DNA from: Pedobacter ginsengisoli | GTDB lineage: Bacteria; Bacteroidota; Bacteroidia; Sphingobacteriales; Sphingobacteriaceae | Assembly (NCBI RefSeq): GCF_002736205.1 | Contig: NZ_CP024091.1 | Location: forward strand, 930,001 to 994,000 | Direction: 5' to 3' | DNA: 64,000 nt | Part shown: positions 33,368 to 41,316 of the stretch, in pieces | Layout of the letters: each line of letters opens with the position of its first letter | Numbering within the stretch: position 1 is the stretch's first letter | Translations under genes and position numbers: made by a program | Notes under the pieces: generated by a model | Database searches by the model: none | Told to the model about the DNA's origin: nothing | What the model saw: only the letters and a program-made list of their open reading frames with translations

Positions 33368-35276
33368 AAAATTAAAACCGCTCTTAACCATTACTGTTGC
33401 TCTGTTTGGTTTCTTTAGTTCCGCCAGGGCGCAGCAATTGGTTTCAGGCTCCCTTCAACAATTGTATTCTCCTGATAGAAATATCTTAATAACGTTTTAT
33501 CAGAAGCAGTTAACCGACAGTACCTGTGGTATGTATTACACGGTAAATTTTAAAGGGAGACCTGTTGTGCTGGAATCTCTATTAGATTTACAGCTAGATA
33601 ATCATTTGAGTGAGCAGGCAATGGCTTTAAAGGTAGATCGCCATGAGAAATGGTTTGAAAACCTGAAGATAACTGGGATTGTTCGCAGTACTAAAGATAC
33701 CGTGTGGGCGCCCATAACCGGAGAAAGTTCCCAGATCAGAGATCATTATCAAGCTATTACTATACAGGCGGTAAAGGAGGATAATCCTATTTACCCGATG
33801 AATATTGAGATACGGGCTTATAATGAGGGTGCTGCATTCAGGTATTTCTTCCCGGAAAATGAGAAGGGAACTTATTATCGGATCGTGTCTGAAAATACAG
33901 AGTTTTCATTGCCCGAAGGCACTAATGCCTGGCATGCCTCGTGGGCACAGGCACCATATAAGTTGTTGCCTTTAAAGAATTGGAAGGATGAAGGAGAACG
34001 ACCTTTGACCCTGGAGTTGCCAGGTGGGTTATATGCCTGCCTTGCAGAGGCACAGATGGTTGATTATGCCCGTACAAAGTTTAAATTGAGTGCTGTAAAA
34101 TCCAATACCATTCTAACCTCTATGTACACGCCTGCCGATCTGATCTCACCTTTTGGTACCCCATGGAGGGTTATAATGGTAGCAGAAAAAGCGGGAGACC
34201 TGATCCAGAACAACCATTTGGTGCTCAACCTGAATACTCCATCCATGATTAAGGATGAAAGCTGGGTAAAACCGGGTAAGATTATTAGGGTGATGACCCA
34301 GACCACTGCTGATGCAAAGGCTAATATTGATTTTGCAGTAAAACATAATCTTCAGTATATCCTTTTCGATTGGAAATGGTATGGCCCCTCATTTACTTTT
34401 AAATCTGATGCCACAAAGGTGGCCATCCCGGATTTTGATCTTCCCGATATCATCAAATACGGAAAGGAACGGGGAGTTGGGGTTTGGCTGTATGTAAATT
34501 TACAGGCCTTGTACAGCCAATCAGATAGTTTATTTAAGGTTTATAAGAAATGGGGTGTAAAAGGTGTAAAATTTGGTTTTGTACAAGTTGGGTCTCACCG
34601 CTGGACTACCTGGGTGCAAAAAGCCATTCAACAGGCTGCGGAGTCGCAAATTATGGTGAACATCCATGATGATTGGCGACCTACAGGAGAACAGCGTACC
34701 TGGCCAAATCTGTTAACTTCGGAGGGAATTAGAGGTAATGAGGAAATGCCTGATGCCACCAGCAATACCATTATGCCTTTTACCAGATATATAGCCGGAG
34801 CAGCAGATTATACCATCTGCTATTATGACCCACGGATCAAAACAAGTCATGCTCATCAGCTGGCTATGGCAGCGGTATATTACAGCCCGTTACAAACTTT
34901 ATACTGGTATGATCTGCCAGCTTATTCTAAAGATGAACCTGAGCTGGAGTTCTGGGATAAAATTCCGACAACGTGGGATGAAACCAGGGTATTGGATGGA
35001 ACACCGGGTAAATATATTACCACTGCCAGACGAAAAGCAAAGGATTGGTTTATTGGAACCCTTACCAATAATGATGCACGTAAGCTTAAAATACCTTTAA
35101 ACTTTTTATCAAAGGATAAAAAGTACATCGCCAGTATTTATTCAGATGATCCTTCGGTTGCCACATCTACCAAAGTAAGGGTAACCAGGAAATCGGTGGA
35201 TCATAAAACAATAATTGAAACAGATTTAATTCCTTCGGGAGGGCAGGCCATTTGGATCAGAGAAATTACGAAATAG
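33357..35276 (+). CDS. GH97-family alpha-glycosidase, secreted
   Basis: A 639-residue enzyme; GH97 contains inverting alpha-glucosidases (SusB type) and retaining alpha-galactosidases. The ATG at 33357 is chosen because it gives a signal peptide ending A-R-A-Q (about 26) and overlaps the sigma factor gene. The family order is N-terminal beta-sandwich, TIM barrel, C-terminal sheet. In the barrel, G-V-K-F-G407-F-V stands where retaining members have K-I-D-F, so the Asp nucleophile is absent, while L-L-T-S-E456-G-I-R-G-N-E-E keeps the glutamates of the inverting group. I infer an inverting enzyme, probably acting on alpha-glucosides, but this rests on remembered alignments. It is unusual for a GH97 to be coupled to a sigma factor. 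Confidence 0.92.
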   Translation: MQLRKLKPLLTITVALFGFFSSARAQQLVSGSLQQLYSPDRNILITFYQKQLTDSTCGMYYTVNFKGRPVVLESLLDLQLDNHLSEQAMALKVDRHEKWFENLKITGIVRSTKDTVWAPITGESSQIRDHYQAITIQAVKEDNPIYPMNIEIRAYNEGAAFRYFFPENEKGTYYRIVSENTEFSLPEGTNAWHASWAQAPYKLLPLKNWKDEGERPLTLELPGGLYACLAEAQMVDYARTKFKLSAVKSNTILTSMYTPADLISPFGTPWRVIMVAEKAGDLIQNNHLVLNLNTPSMIKDESWVKPGKIIRVMTQTTADAKANIDFAVKHNLQYILFDWKWYGPSFTFKSDATKVAIPDFDLPDIIKYGKERGVGVWLYVNLQALYSQSDSLFKVYKKWGVKGVKFGFVQVGSHRWTTWVQKAIQQAAESQIMVNIHDDWRPTGEQRTWPNLLTSEGIRGNEEMPDATSNTIMPFTRYIAGAADYTICYYDPRIKTSHAHQLAMAAVYYSPLQTLYWYDLPAYSKDEPELEFWDKIPTTWDETRVLDGTPGKYITTARRKAKDWFIGTLTNNDARKLKIPLNFLSKDKKYIASIYSDDPSVATSTKVRVTRKSVDHKTIIETDLIPSGGQAIWIREITK

Positions 35277-35303
35277 TATTTAGCAATGCTATTTCGTAAT
35301 TTC
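35262..35303 (+). terminator. 15-bp hairpin spanning the GH97 stop codon
   Basis: GAAATTACGAAATAG (35262-35276, including the TAG stop) is exactly complementary to CTATTTCGTAATTTC (35289-35303) with a 12-base loop. A short pyrimidine run follows, with T6 only at 35319. It may terminate, or protect the 3' end of the sigma-GH97 message. Confidence 0.55.
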
Positions 35304-35334
35304 CCCTTCTTGTCGATATTTTTTAGAAATATAA

Positions 35335-36972
35335 ATGATGAAAACTAAGTTCATACTACTGCTTATCCTTTTTTTTGGTGCGCTTTCAATTTCAGTAAAA
35401 GGGGCAGTGTGGCAATGGTCGGTAGCGGTAAAAACCATTAAGAATGATAAACCGTGTAGGGCCTATTTATGGATTCCGCCAGATTGCAAAAGGGTAAAAG
35501 CCTTTATTTTTGCACAGAATAATATGGAAGAACATTCGATCCTGGAGGATCCTGAGTTCAGAAAGGCTATGGGCAAACTCGGAATTGCCCAGGTTTGGAT
35601 TAGCCCTGCATATGATCTTTTTTTTAATTTTAATCAGGGTGCCGGAACCATCTTTAGTGGCGTTATGAATGATCTTGCAGAGGTATCTGGTTATAAAGAA
35701 TTACGGGATGCACCATTTATTGGCATGGGACATTCAGCAGCAGCAAGTGCTCCATACTATATGGCAGCTTGGAATCCTGAAAGGGCACTTGCAGCAATTT
35801 CAGTGAGTGGCCAATGGCCTTACTTCCGCCATCCGGTTTTTGCCCCGGATATTTGGGGAACCAGAAATATCGATTTTATTCCTTGTCTTGAAACTATGGG
35901 AGAGTATGAGGACGCAGAAAATGTGGCAATAGAAGGGTTAAAACAAAAAACGGCACATCCGCTAATGCCCTTAAGCATGCTGGCAAGTCCTGCTGAAGGA
36001 CATTTTGCAGGTAGCACTGAAAAGGGTAAATATATTGCCCTCTATATAAAGAAAGTAATGCAATACCGCTTACCTAAAGGTGCAAACCAGTTGGGGCTAA
36101 GACCAATAGATCCAACTAATACTGGTTGGCTGGTATATAAGTGGAGGAAAGATGAGGTTCCCAGGGCAGAGGCGGCACCAGTGGGCCGTTACAACGGGGA
36201 TCCGGCACAAGCTTTCTGGTATTTTGATGAGGAATTGGCAAAGGCAACTTTGAACTATCAGGCCAGGCACCGAAATAAAAAAGTTCAGCTAATTGGCTAT
36301 GTGCAAAATGGAAAAATGGTAGGACAAAGAAATACACATCAGCAGGTTAACCTTAAATTTGAACCTTTAGCCGATGGGATAACCTTTAAGTTGGGAGCAG
36401 CTTTTTATGATACCATACCAGGAGGAAGCCCCCGGCCAGCTATTTGGGCTGAAGCCCCTGCAGGTGAGCACATTGGCCATGTGAAAAATGCTGGTTCGAT
36501 AACAATCCAGCACATTACCGGTCCTATGATCAAACTTAATGATTCTACTTTTCGTATTCAGCCTCAATCCGGATTCTGGCAAAATCCACACAGTTACGAG
36601 CTGTGGTTTGCTGCCATTCATCCAGGCGATGAACGGTATAAACCAGCCGTGCAGCAGGCCCAAATGCTTGTTCCTCCTTTAAATACTGCGGGTAGGGTAC
36701 AGCAGCTTACCTTTTCAGCTATTCCGGATCAGCGTGAAAATGAAAAAGGCATTAAGCTTAACGCCAGTTCAGATGCTAACGTGCCTGTTTCTTTCTACGT
36801 GCAAGATGGACCTGCTGAAATTGTGGGTGATCGTCTGAATCTTCTTAAAGTTCCTCCCGGGAGTCGTTTTCCTGTAAAAGTTACTGTTGTGGCCTGGCAG
36901 TATGGGAACAGTAATGAACCTAAATTACAAACTGCAAATCCTGTTATAAATACGTTCTGGATTAGGCGTTAA
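35335..36972 (+). CDS. Secreted alpha/beta-hydrolase, possible carbohydrate esterase
   Basis: A 545-residue protein with a signal peptide ending near V-K-G-A (about 23). The N-terminal part (about 30-260) has the alpha/beta-hydrolase fold: strand V-K-A-F-I-F-A-Q-N-N, nucleophile elbow G-M-G-H-S134-A-A-A-S, and a possible catalytic His in A-E-G-H223-F-A. The C-terminal 280 residues contain a Y-K-W-R-K-D-E-V-P segment and beta-rich Ig-like regions of unknown role. It could remove acetyl, methyl or feruloyl groups from a polysaccharide, which would fit pectin, but no named esterase family is recognised. It starts 58 bases after GH97 and ends at a strong bidirectional terminator. An ATG three bases later is an equally good start. 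Confidence 0.8.
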   Translation: MMKTKFILLLILFFGALSISVKGAVWQWSVAVKTIKNDKPCRAYLWIPPDCKRVKAFIFAQNNMEEHSILEDPEFRKAMGKLGIAQVWISPAYDLFFNFNQGAGTIFSGVMNDLAEVSGYKELRDAPFIGMGHSAAASAPYYMAAWNPERALAAISVSGQWPYFRHPVFAPDIWGTRNIDFIPCLETMGEYEDAENVAIEGLKQKTAHPLMPLSMLASPAEGHFAGSTEKGKYIALYIKKVMQYRLPKGANQLGLRPIDPTNTGWLVYKWRKDEVPRAEAAPVGRYNGDPAQAFWYFDEELAKATLNYQARHRNKKVQLIGYVQNGKMVGQRNTHQQVNLKFEPLADGITFKLGAAFYDTIPGGSPRPAIWAEAPAGEHIGHVKNAGSITIQHITGPMIKLNDSTFRIQPQSGFWQNPHSYELWFAAIHPGDERYKPAVQQAQMLVPPLNTAGRVQQLTFSAIPDQRENEKGIKLNASSDANVPVSFYVQDGPAEIVGDRLNLLKVPPGSRFPVKVTVVAWQYGNSNEPKLQTANPVINTFWIRR

Positions 36973-37020
36973 AATAAAATAGGGGCTGTATCATAAATAC
37001 GGCCCCTATTTTATTTTAAC
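36968..37020. terminator. Bidirectional terminator between convergent genes
   Basis: GTTAAAATAAAATAGGGGC at 36968-36986 is exactly complementary to 37002-37020 (19 bp), with a small inner GTAT/ATAC stem. Both ends are A/T-rich, so it can stop transcription from the alpha/beta-hydrolase gene and from the minus-strand lyase gene that ends at 37031. Confidence 0.9.
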
Positions 37021-37030
37021 TAAAAATGTA

Positions 37031-38329
37031 TCATGGTAAAGTGTACATTAATGTTCCGAACCCTAGCTGATCAAAGCCTCCGCTGTTTGGTCCATAATCA
37101 CCTCCACCTCCTTCAGATAAAGTTGTTTGTACACCCATAGCAATATAACGGGTTGCAGGCTCAGCAACTTGTTTTATTTTTGTATAATGAAAATAAGGAG
37201 CAGACCACATAGGGCGGGTAGTGCCCCGGCTATTGTCGCTTACTACCTTATGTATCTCCGACTGGGCACAATTTGCTGCCCACAAACGGGTGTATTCGTG
37301 AAAAGGAACTTCTAATCTGGCTACATTGTATTTAGCAGTGTATTCACAGGCTTTAAGGAAACGATTATTATCCAGACCATAAAAATCATCGCCCTGGTTC
37401 CATGCCAGTTGACTGATGGTACTCATCAATGCAATTACTAATGTAGCATGTCCCTGATCGCGTCCACTTTCCTGCAACTGTGCCAAACCTGCATTCTCTC
37501 CATCAAACACATAATTAATTGCTTTAAACCAATTGCCATTACCATTGCCTCTTTGCAGATAGTTAATGGTATAATTATACATTGGCCGGTTATCTGTTAG
37601 TATACCTATAGCCATAATAGAGGCAAGGTTACACAAATCCCAGTTTGCCCAATAGTGGGAATCGCAGGTACCGTTATGTCTATTCAGGAAATCTTTGTTT
37701 ATAGGATAAAAAACATCAACCATCCATTTTTGATATGCTTTAAAATCCTGAGGTTGCCAATTGCTATAATCCCTCATTAATTCGCCCACTACTGCAAATT
37801 GATAACCATAAATACCAGCTGCCAATTGAGCGTTTGAATCGCCGCTTATGCGTTTGCAGGTACTTGACCAGGCATTCAATATTTGAATAGATTTTTGGGC
37901 ATATGCATTATCACCTGAAATTTTCCACCTTAATGCCAGTTGATAAGCCGCCGCAACGTCATTAAATGCTCTTGAATAATTATCAGGATCTGGCTCCTCT
38001 GCACTTCCGCCACCACGAACCAGCTTTGCTGGGGGATTTGGTGTGTAAGTTAACTGTGCATGTGAGTTTGCAAGAAGTTTATTATATCCTGAAACCCATG
38101 GCTGCGCATTGTCATTCAGCTTTGTTTTTATTCTTGTAAAATCGGCCGCGGTGTGTAATCCCCCCACATGTTTCATAGCCATGCCGGGTGCCAATGTATC
38201 GATAGATAAAACATTCCCATTCGGAGGAGTTATTGGATCTGGTGTTTTAAGAACGGAGTTTTTCTTACTACAATTTAAAAGGAAGATCGATCCCGCAAAA
38301 AGCAGAAGAACAGTACTAAATAGTTTCAT
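37031..38329 (-). CDS. Alginate-lyase-fold lipoprotein (PL38-like polysaccharide lyase)
   Basis: A 432-residue lipoprotein (L-L-N-C20, then S-K-K-N-S). The body is an (alpha/alpha) barrel of the alginate-lyase superfamily: N-A-W-S, a central Y226-W-A-N229-W-D-L block, and E287-S-G-R290-D-Q-G-H294, which should provide the active-site Asn, Arg and His used in beta-elimination of uronate polysaccharides. The late Y-F-H-Y-T-K tail is another family block. Family PL38 is my best guess, and the substrate (alginate, glucuronan or other uronate polymer) is open. It is the last gene of the minus-strand SusC-SusD-IPT-lyase operon, and as a lipoprotein probably acts at the cell surface. A related enzyme lies at 46576-47766. 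Confidence 0.82.
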   Translation of the reverse strand: MKLFSTVLLLFAGSIFLLNCSKKNSVLKTPDPITPPNGNVLSIDTLAPGMAMKHVGGLHTAADFTRIKTKLNDNAQPWVSGYNKLLANSHAQLTYTPNPPAKLVRGGGSAEEPDPDNYSRAFNDVAAAYQLALRWKISGDNAYAQKSIQILNAWSSTCKRISGDSNAQLAAGIYGYQFAVVGELMRDYSNWQPQDFKAYQKWMVDVFYPINKDFLNRHNGTCDSHYWANWDLCNLASIMAIGILTDNRPMYNYTINYLQRGNGNGNWFKAINYVFDGENAGLAQLQESGRDQGHATLVIALMSTISQLAWNQGDDFYGLDNNRFLKACEYTAKYNVARLEVPFHEYTRLWAANCAQSEIHKVVSDNSRGTTRPMWSAPYFHYTKIKQVAEPATRYIAMGVQTTLSEGGGGDYGPNSGGFDQLGFGTLMYTLP

Positions 38330-38387
38330 AATTACGATTTTAAATTAATAGGAATAATTGCAGGCTTAATAGCTGATCGGATATGAA

Positions 38388-38426
38388 GATGTGCTCTGAT
38401 TTGATATAGACAAGCCAGAGCACATC
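38388..38426 (-). repeat. Intercistronic 11-bp hairpin between IPT protein and lyase genes
   Basis: GATGTGCTCTG (38388-38398) and CAGAGCACATC (38416-38426) with a 17-base loop and no T-run. It is in the middle of the minus operon, so it is more likely to set mRNA stability or dampen read-through than to end transcription. Confidence 0.55.
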
Positions 38427-38436
38427 ATTTTAAATT

Positions 38437-39471
38437 TTAGTTGTCTTTTACGCCATAAAACTCTAGCTCACTTACATTCAGGTTTCCGGTAGCAAAATAC
38501 ACGTATAAGTAGCGGTAACTGGTTGTACTGTTTATGGTTGCTACATTCCAATCATAAATAGGGGCTGTTGTGATGGTAAATAAAAGGTCGCCGTTTGTAG
38601 TTCCAACTTTATCCGGATCATTTGTTCCATACACCCGGGCGCCATTCATTCTGGCCGCATTTCCGGTTCTTGGATAATAACGCATCCTGTTCAGTTTCGC
38701 TTTAGCTAATCCTAAATCCAGACCAACATATCCTGATGCAACAGCACCATCAACAAAGGTTGCTATATTTCCATCAAAAGCAGCTGCAACTGTTGTAGCC
38801 GGATTGTTGCTCCATGACCCTGGAGTTCCTATTATGGTACCAGCTAATTTTTCTTCACCTACTAAGAAATAAATACCTTCAATTTCCTGTAGGCCTACGT
38901 AAAGTTTAATTAAGCCCGTAACACCATCCTTAGGTACTTTTACTTCTATCTTTGTATCTGTTACTGAGGTTACCTCAGCATTAACTCCACCGAAAGTAAC
39001 TTTGATGTCGCTCGGGATAATCCCAAAGTTCTTGCCTAATATGGTAACTACAGAACCTTCCAGGCCAAATCCAGGAGAGATATTACTGATTTCACCTCCG
39101 GGTATAAAGGCAAAATCCCCCGATATTTCTTTGGTAAATTGCCACACCTTAACCTTTATCTTTCCACTGGTAGCATTTTTAGGAACAGTCACTACAATCT
39201 GCTTATCAGTAACACTAACAATGTCGTCCTGGGTAGCTGCCACACCATTAAAATAAACAGTAACAGCTCTTTTAACATCTCCAAAATTAGTCCCGTTAAT
39301 GGTGATTTGATATCCCGGGCGTCCCGCGCTCGGAGAAAAATCATTTACAGTTAGTTCAGGGTAATTAAATTCTCTGAAGCTAGGACCTTTTTCACAGGAG
39401 GTGAACAAAATCGCAAAGAAGGAGAGAATGCCTAACCAACTCAATATATTATAAACTTGTAATGTTTTCAT
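38437..39471 (-). CDS. IPT/TIG-domain surface glycan-binding lipoprotein
   Basis: A 344-residue lipoprotein with lipobox L-F-T-S-C26 followed by E-K-G. Two IPT/TIG immunoglobulin-like domains are visible at about 37-118 (F-S-P-S-A-G-R-P-G-Y-Q-I-T-I-N-G-T-N-F-G) and 125-205 (I-S-P-G-F-G-L-E-G-S-V-V-T-I-L-G-K-N-F-G). The last 130 residues form a discoidin/F5-8C-like module (A-A-F-D-G-N-I-A-T-F-V-D-G, Y-V-G-L-D-L-G, Y-Y-P-R, L-N-V-S-E-L-E-F-Y-G), likely the sugar-binding part. It matches the position and build of surface glycan-binding proteins found after SusD. It stands between SusD and the lyase in the minus operon. Confidence 0.88.
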   Translation of the reverse strand: MKTLQVYNILSWLGILSFFAILFTSCEKGPSFREFNYPELTVNDFSPSAGRPGYQITINGTNFGDVKRAVTVYFNGVAATQDDIVSVTDKQIVVTVPKNATSGKIKVKVWQFTKEISGDFAFIPGGEISNISPGFGLEGSVVTILGKNFGIIPSDIKVTFGGVNAEVTSVTDTKIEVKVPKDGVTGLIKLYVGLQEIEGIYFLVGEEKLAGTIIGTPGSWSNNPATTVAAAFDGNIATFVDGAVASGYVGLDLGLAKAKLNRMRYYPRTGNAARMNGARVYGTNDPDKVGTTNGDLLFTITTAPIYDWNVATINSTTSYRYLYVYFATGNLNVSELEFYGVKDN

Positions 39472-39519
39472 AATTTCTAAATATCTGATGATAATCCAAT
39501 TAGGTTGTCTGTTCTATAA

Positions 39520-41307
39520 CTAGTTATAGCCAGGGTTTTGAAGCAAATTCTTATTTAAAATGATTTGGCTTAATGGTATTGGATATAAATAATGTTTTGC
39601 TGCAACAGAGTGGTTTACTGAGCTAGAAACAACTACACTTTTTAGCATACCTTTTGGTGTTTGCACTACCTCTTCTCCCCACACATACGTCGTAGCTTTA
39701 TAAAGCGAAGTTGGCTGACCAGAAGCATCCTTAAATGGTGTAGCATAACTTGCATCACCTACAACTCTCCCTAAACGAGAAGTGTTTAAAGATGCTTCCA
39801 GAATGCCCCAGCGTTTTAAATCATCAAAACGCTTGCCTTCACGATATAACTCAACAGCTCTTTCTCTTCTTATTTCTTCTTTCATATCCAGCCCGTTTGT
39901 TCCAGCCAATGCATTTGTTAAACGTGCTACTCCTCCGCGATCTCTTAATTTATTAATAGAAGCATCCAGTTGTGCATCGGTAATGTTGCCATTTAATTCA
40001 ATTAATGCTTCTGCGTAAATCAGGTAAATTTCTGCTAAACGAATAATTGGCCAATTGGCTGATTCGGTAAGGTCAATCCTTCTTGAACCGTAGCCGTAAA
40101 CTGCATATTTGCTGTTGCCATAACCACTTGAACCCAGACTTCCAAAATCGAGCGTAACAGAGGTAGGTGCTGTCATAGAACCATATAAGTAATTCAATAA
40201 ACGCCTGTCTCTATTTTGAAATTCAGAATCTGCAGTATGGTAGCCCAGAAACAAAGGCGATTTAGTTGGAGGTAATCCGTCTGTACACACTGCCATGTCC
40301 AAAAATTTGCGGCTTGGATATAACTGCCAGGATGTCCAGCTAATGTTTATTCTTGACTGCTTGTAAGTATAATCATAGGTTTGATATAGTATAAACTCTT
40401 TATTACTAGTTTTATCATATCCACCCGGATTAGATCCCGCATCCTCAAGGTTAAATAAATACCATGAACTTAGGTTTGCCATTTTTGAATCGGCATTTTT
40501 GTTCCACAACTCATAGCCTCCATTATTCATGATATCTTGGCATTGTGCAACAGCATCTGTTAAATACTTATTTACATTAGCGGCTTCGTATCCGGCGGTG
40601 CCGGCTCCTTTACTTGTGCCATCCCCGTCAGGAGTTTGACCTACATATTTTTCCCATGTAGCTTCATGCAATAATACCTGGGCCTTTAAAGCCTTTGCTG
40701 CCCATTTGCTTGCCCTTCCTTTATCTGTGGCAGTTAAGTTTTGTTCAATAGGCAATTTTGCAATGGCCTCATCTAAATCTGTTAAAATTTGTGCCACCAC
40801 CTGGTATCGGCTATTGCGCTTGGCAAATAGGTCTGGTGAGTTCACATCCATTACAGTTGTTACAATAGGTACGCCGCCGAAAGTTTTTAGCAAACCAAAA
40901 TAAGTATAAGCCCTAAAGAAGTAAGCTTCGCCTACATACTGACTTATTTCTCCTGGATTTGTATAGGTACTTGCTTTTTCAAGCAAAGTATTACAGCTTC
41001 TAATCCCTGAATAATCCCAGTTAGTACTTCCAACTGCGATGGTACCATAACCTATGTCAAAACCGTTCCCATTGCTATTTGCAGACAGGTCTGAGCTGTT
41101 GTCCATATTGCTAAAACTCCATCCCTGAAGCCGCCCATAAAAGGCGGTCGCATATGCTTTAAAATCGGCGGCCTTTTTAAAATAAACTGCATCTGTAAAT
41201 TGTGCAGTGGGAGTAAGGTCTATAAAATCTTTCTGGCATGCAGAAACACTTAAACCAAGCACCCCTATAGTTATATAATTGAATATCTTTTTCATTGTTT
41301 TAATCAT
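39520..41307 (-). CDS. SusD-family surface glycan-binding lipoprotein
   Basis: Up to 595 residues; the start at 41295 (M-K-K-I-F-N, 591 residues) is about as likely as the one at 41307 (M-I-K-T-M) because it follows an A-rich stretch. The lipobox is L-S-V-S-A-C, followed by Q-K-D. SusD features: G-E-A-Y-F-F-R-A-Y-T-Y-F-G-L-L-K-T-F-G-G-V-P, the I-R-R-E-R-A-V-E-L-Y-R-E-G-K-R-F-D-D-L motif, and the terminal N-P-G-Y-N. It lies directly behind SusC (about 10-20 bases). It should bind the uronate-containing polysaccharide cut by the lyases of this locus. Confidence 0.94.
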   Translation of the reverse strand: MIKTMKKIFNYITIGVLGLSVSACQKDFIDLTPTAQFTDAVYFKKAADFKAYATAFYGRLQGWSFSNMDNSSDLSANSNGNGFDIGYGTIAVGSTNWDYSGIRSCNTLLEKASTYTNPGEISQYVGEAYFFRAYTYFGLLKTFGGVPIVTTVMDVNSPDLFAKRNSRYQVVAQILTDLDEAIAKLPIEQNLTATDKGRASKWAAKALKAQVLLHEATWEKYVGQTPDGDGTSKGAGTAGYEAANVNKYLTDAVAQCQDIMNNGGYELWNKNADSKMANLSSWYLFNLEDAGSNPGGYDKTSNKEFILYQTYDYTYKQSRINISWTSWQLYPSRKFLDMAVCTDGLPPTKSPLFLGYHTADSEFQNRDRRLLNYLYGSMTAPTSVTLDFGSLGSSGYGNSKYAVYGYGSRRIDLTESANWPIIRLAEIYLIYAEALIELNGNITDAQLDASINKLRDRGGVARLTNALAGTNGLDMKEEIRRERAVELYREGKRFDDLKRWGILEASLNTSRLGRVVGDASYATPFKDASGQPTSLYKATTYVWGEEVVQTPKGMLKSVVVSSSVNHSVAAKHYLYPIPLSQIILNKNLLQNPGYN

Positions 41308-41316
41308 TACTGGTTA

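Noticed and set aside
38109-38348. Plus-strand frame opposite the start of the lyase gene
   Set aside because: It is the shadow of the lyase signal peptide region on the other strand and has no family match.
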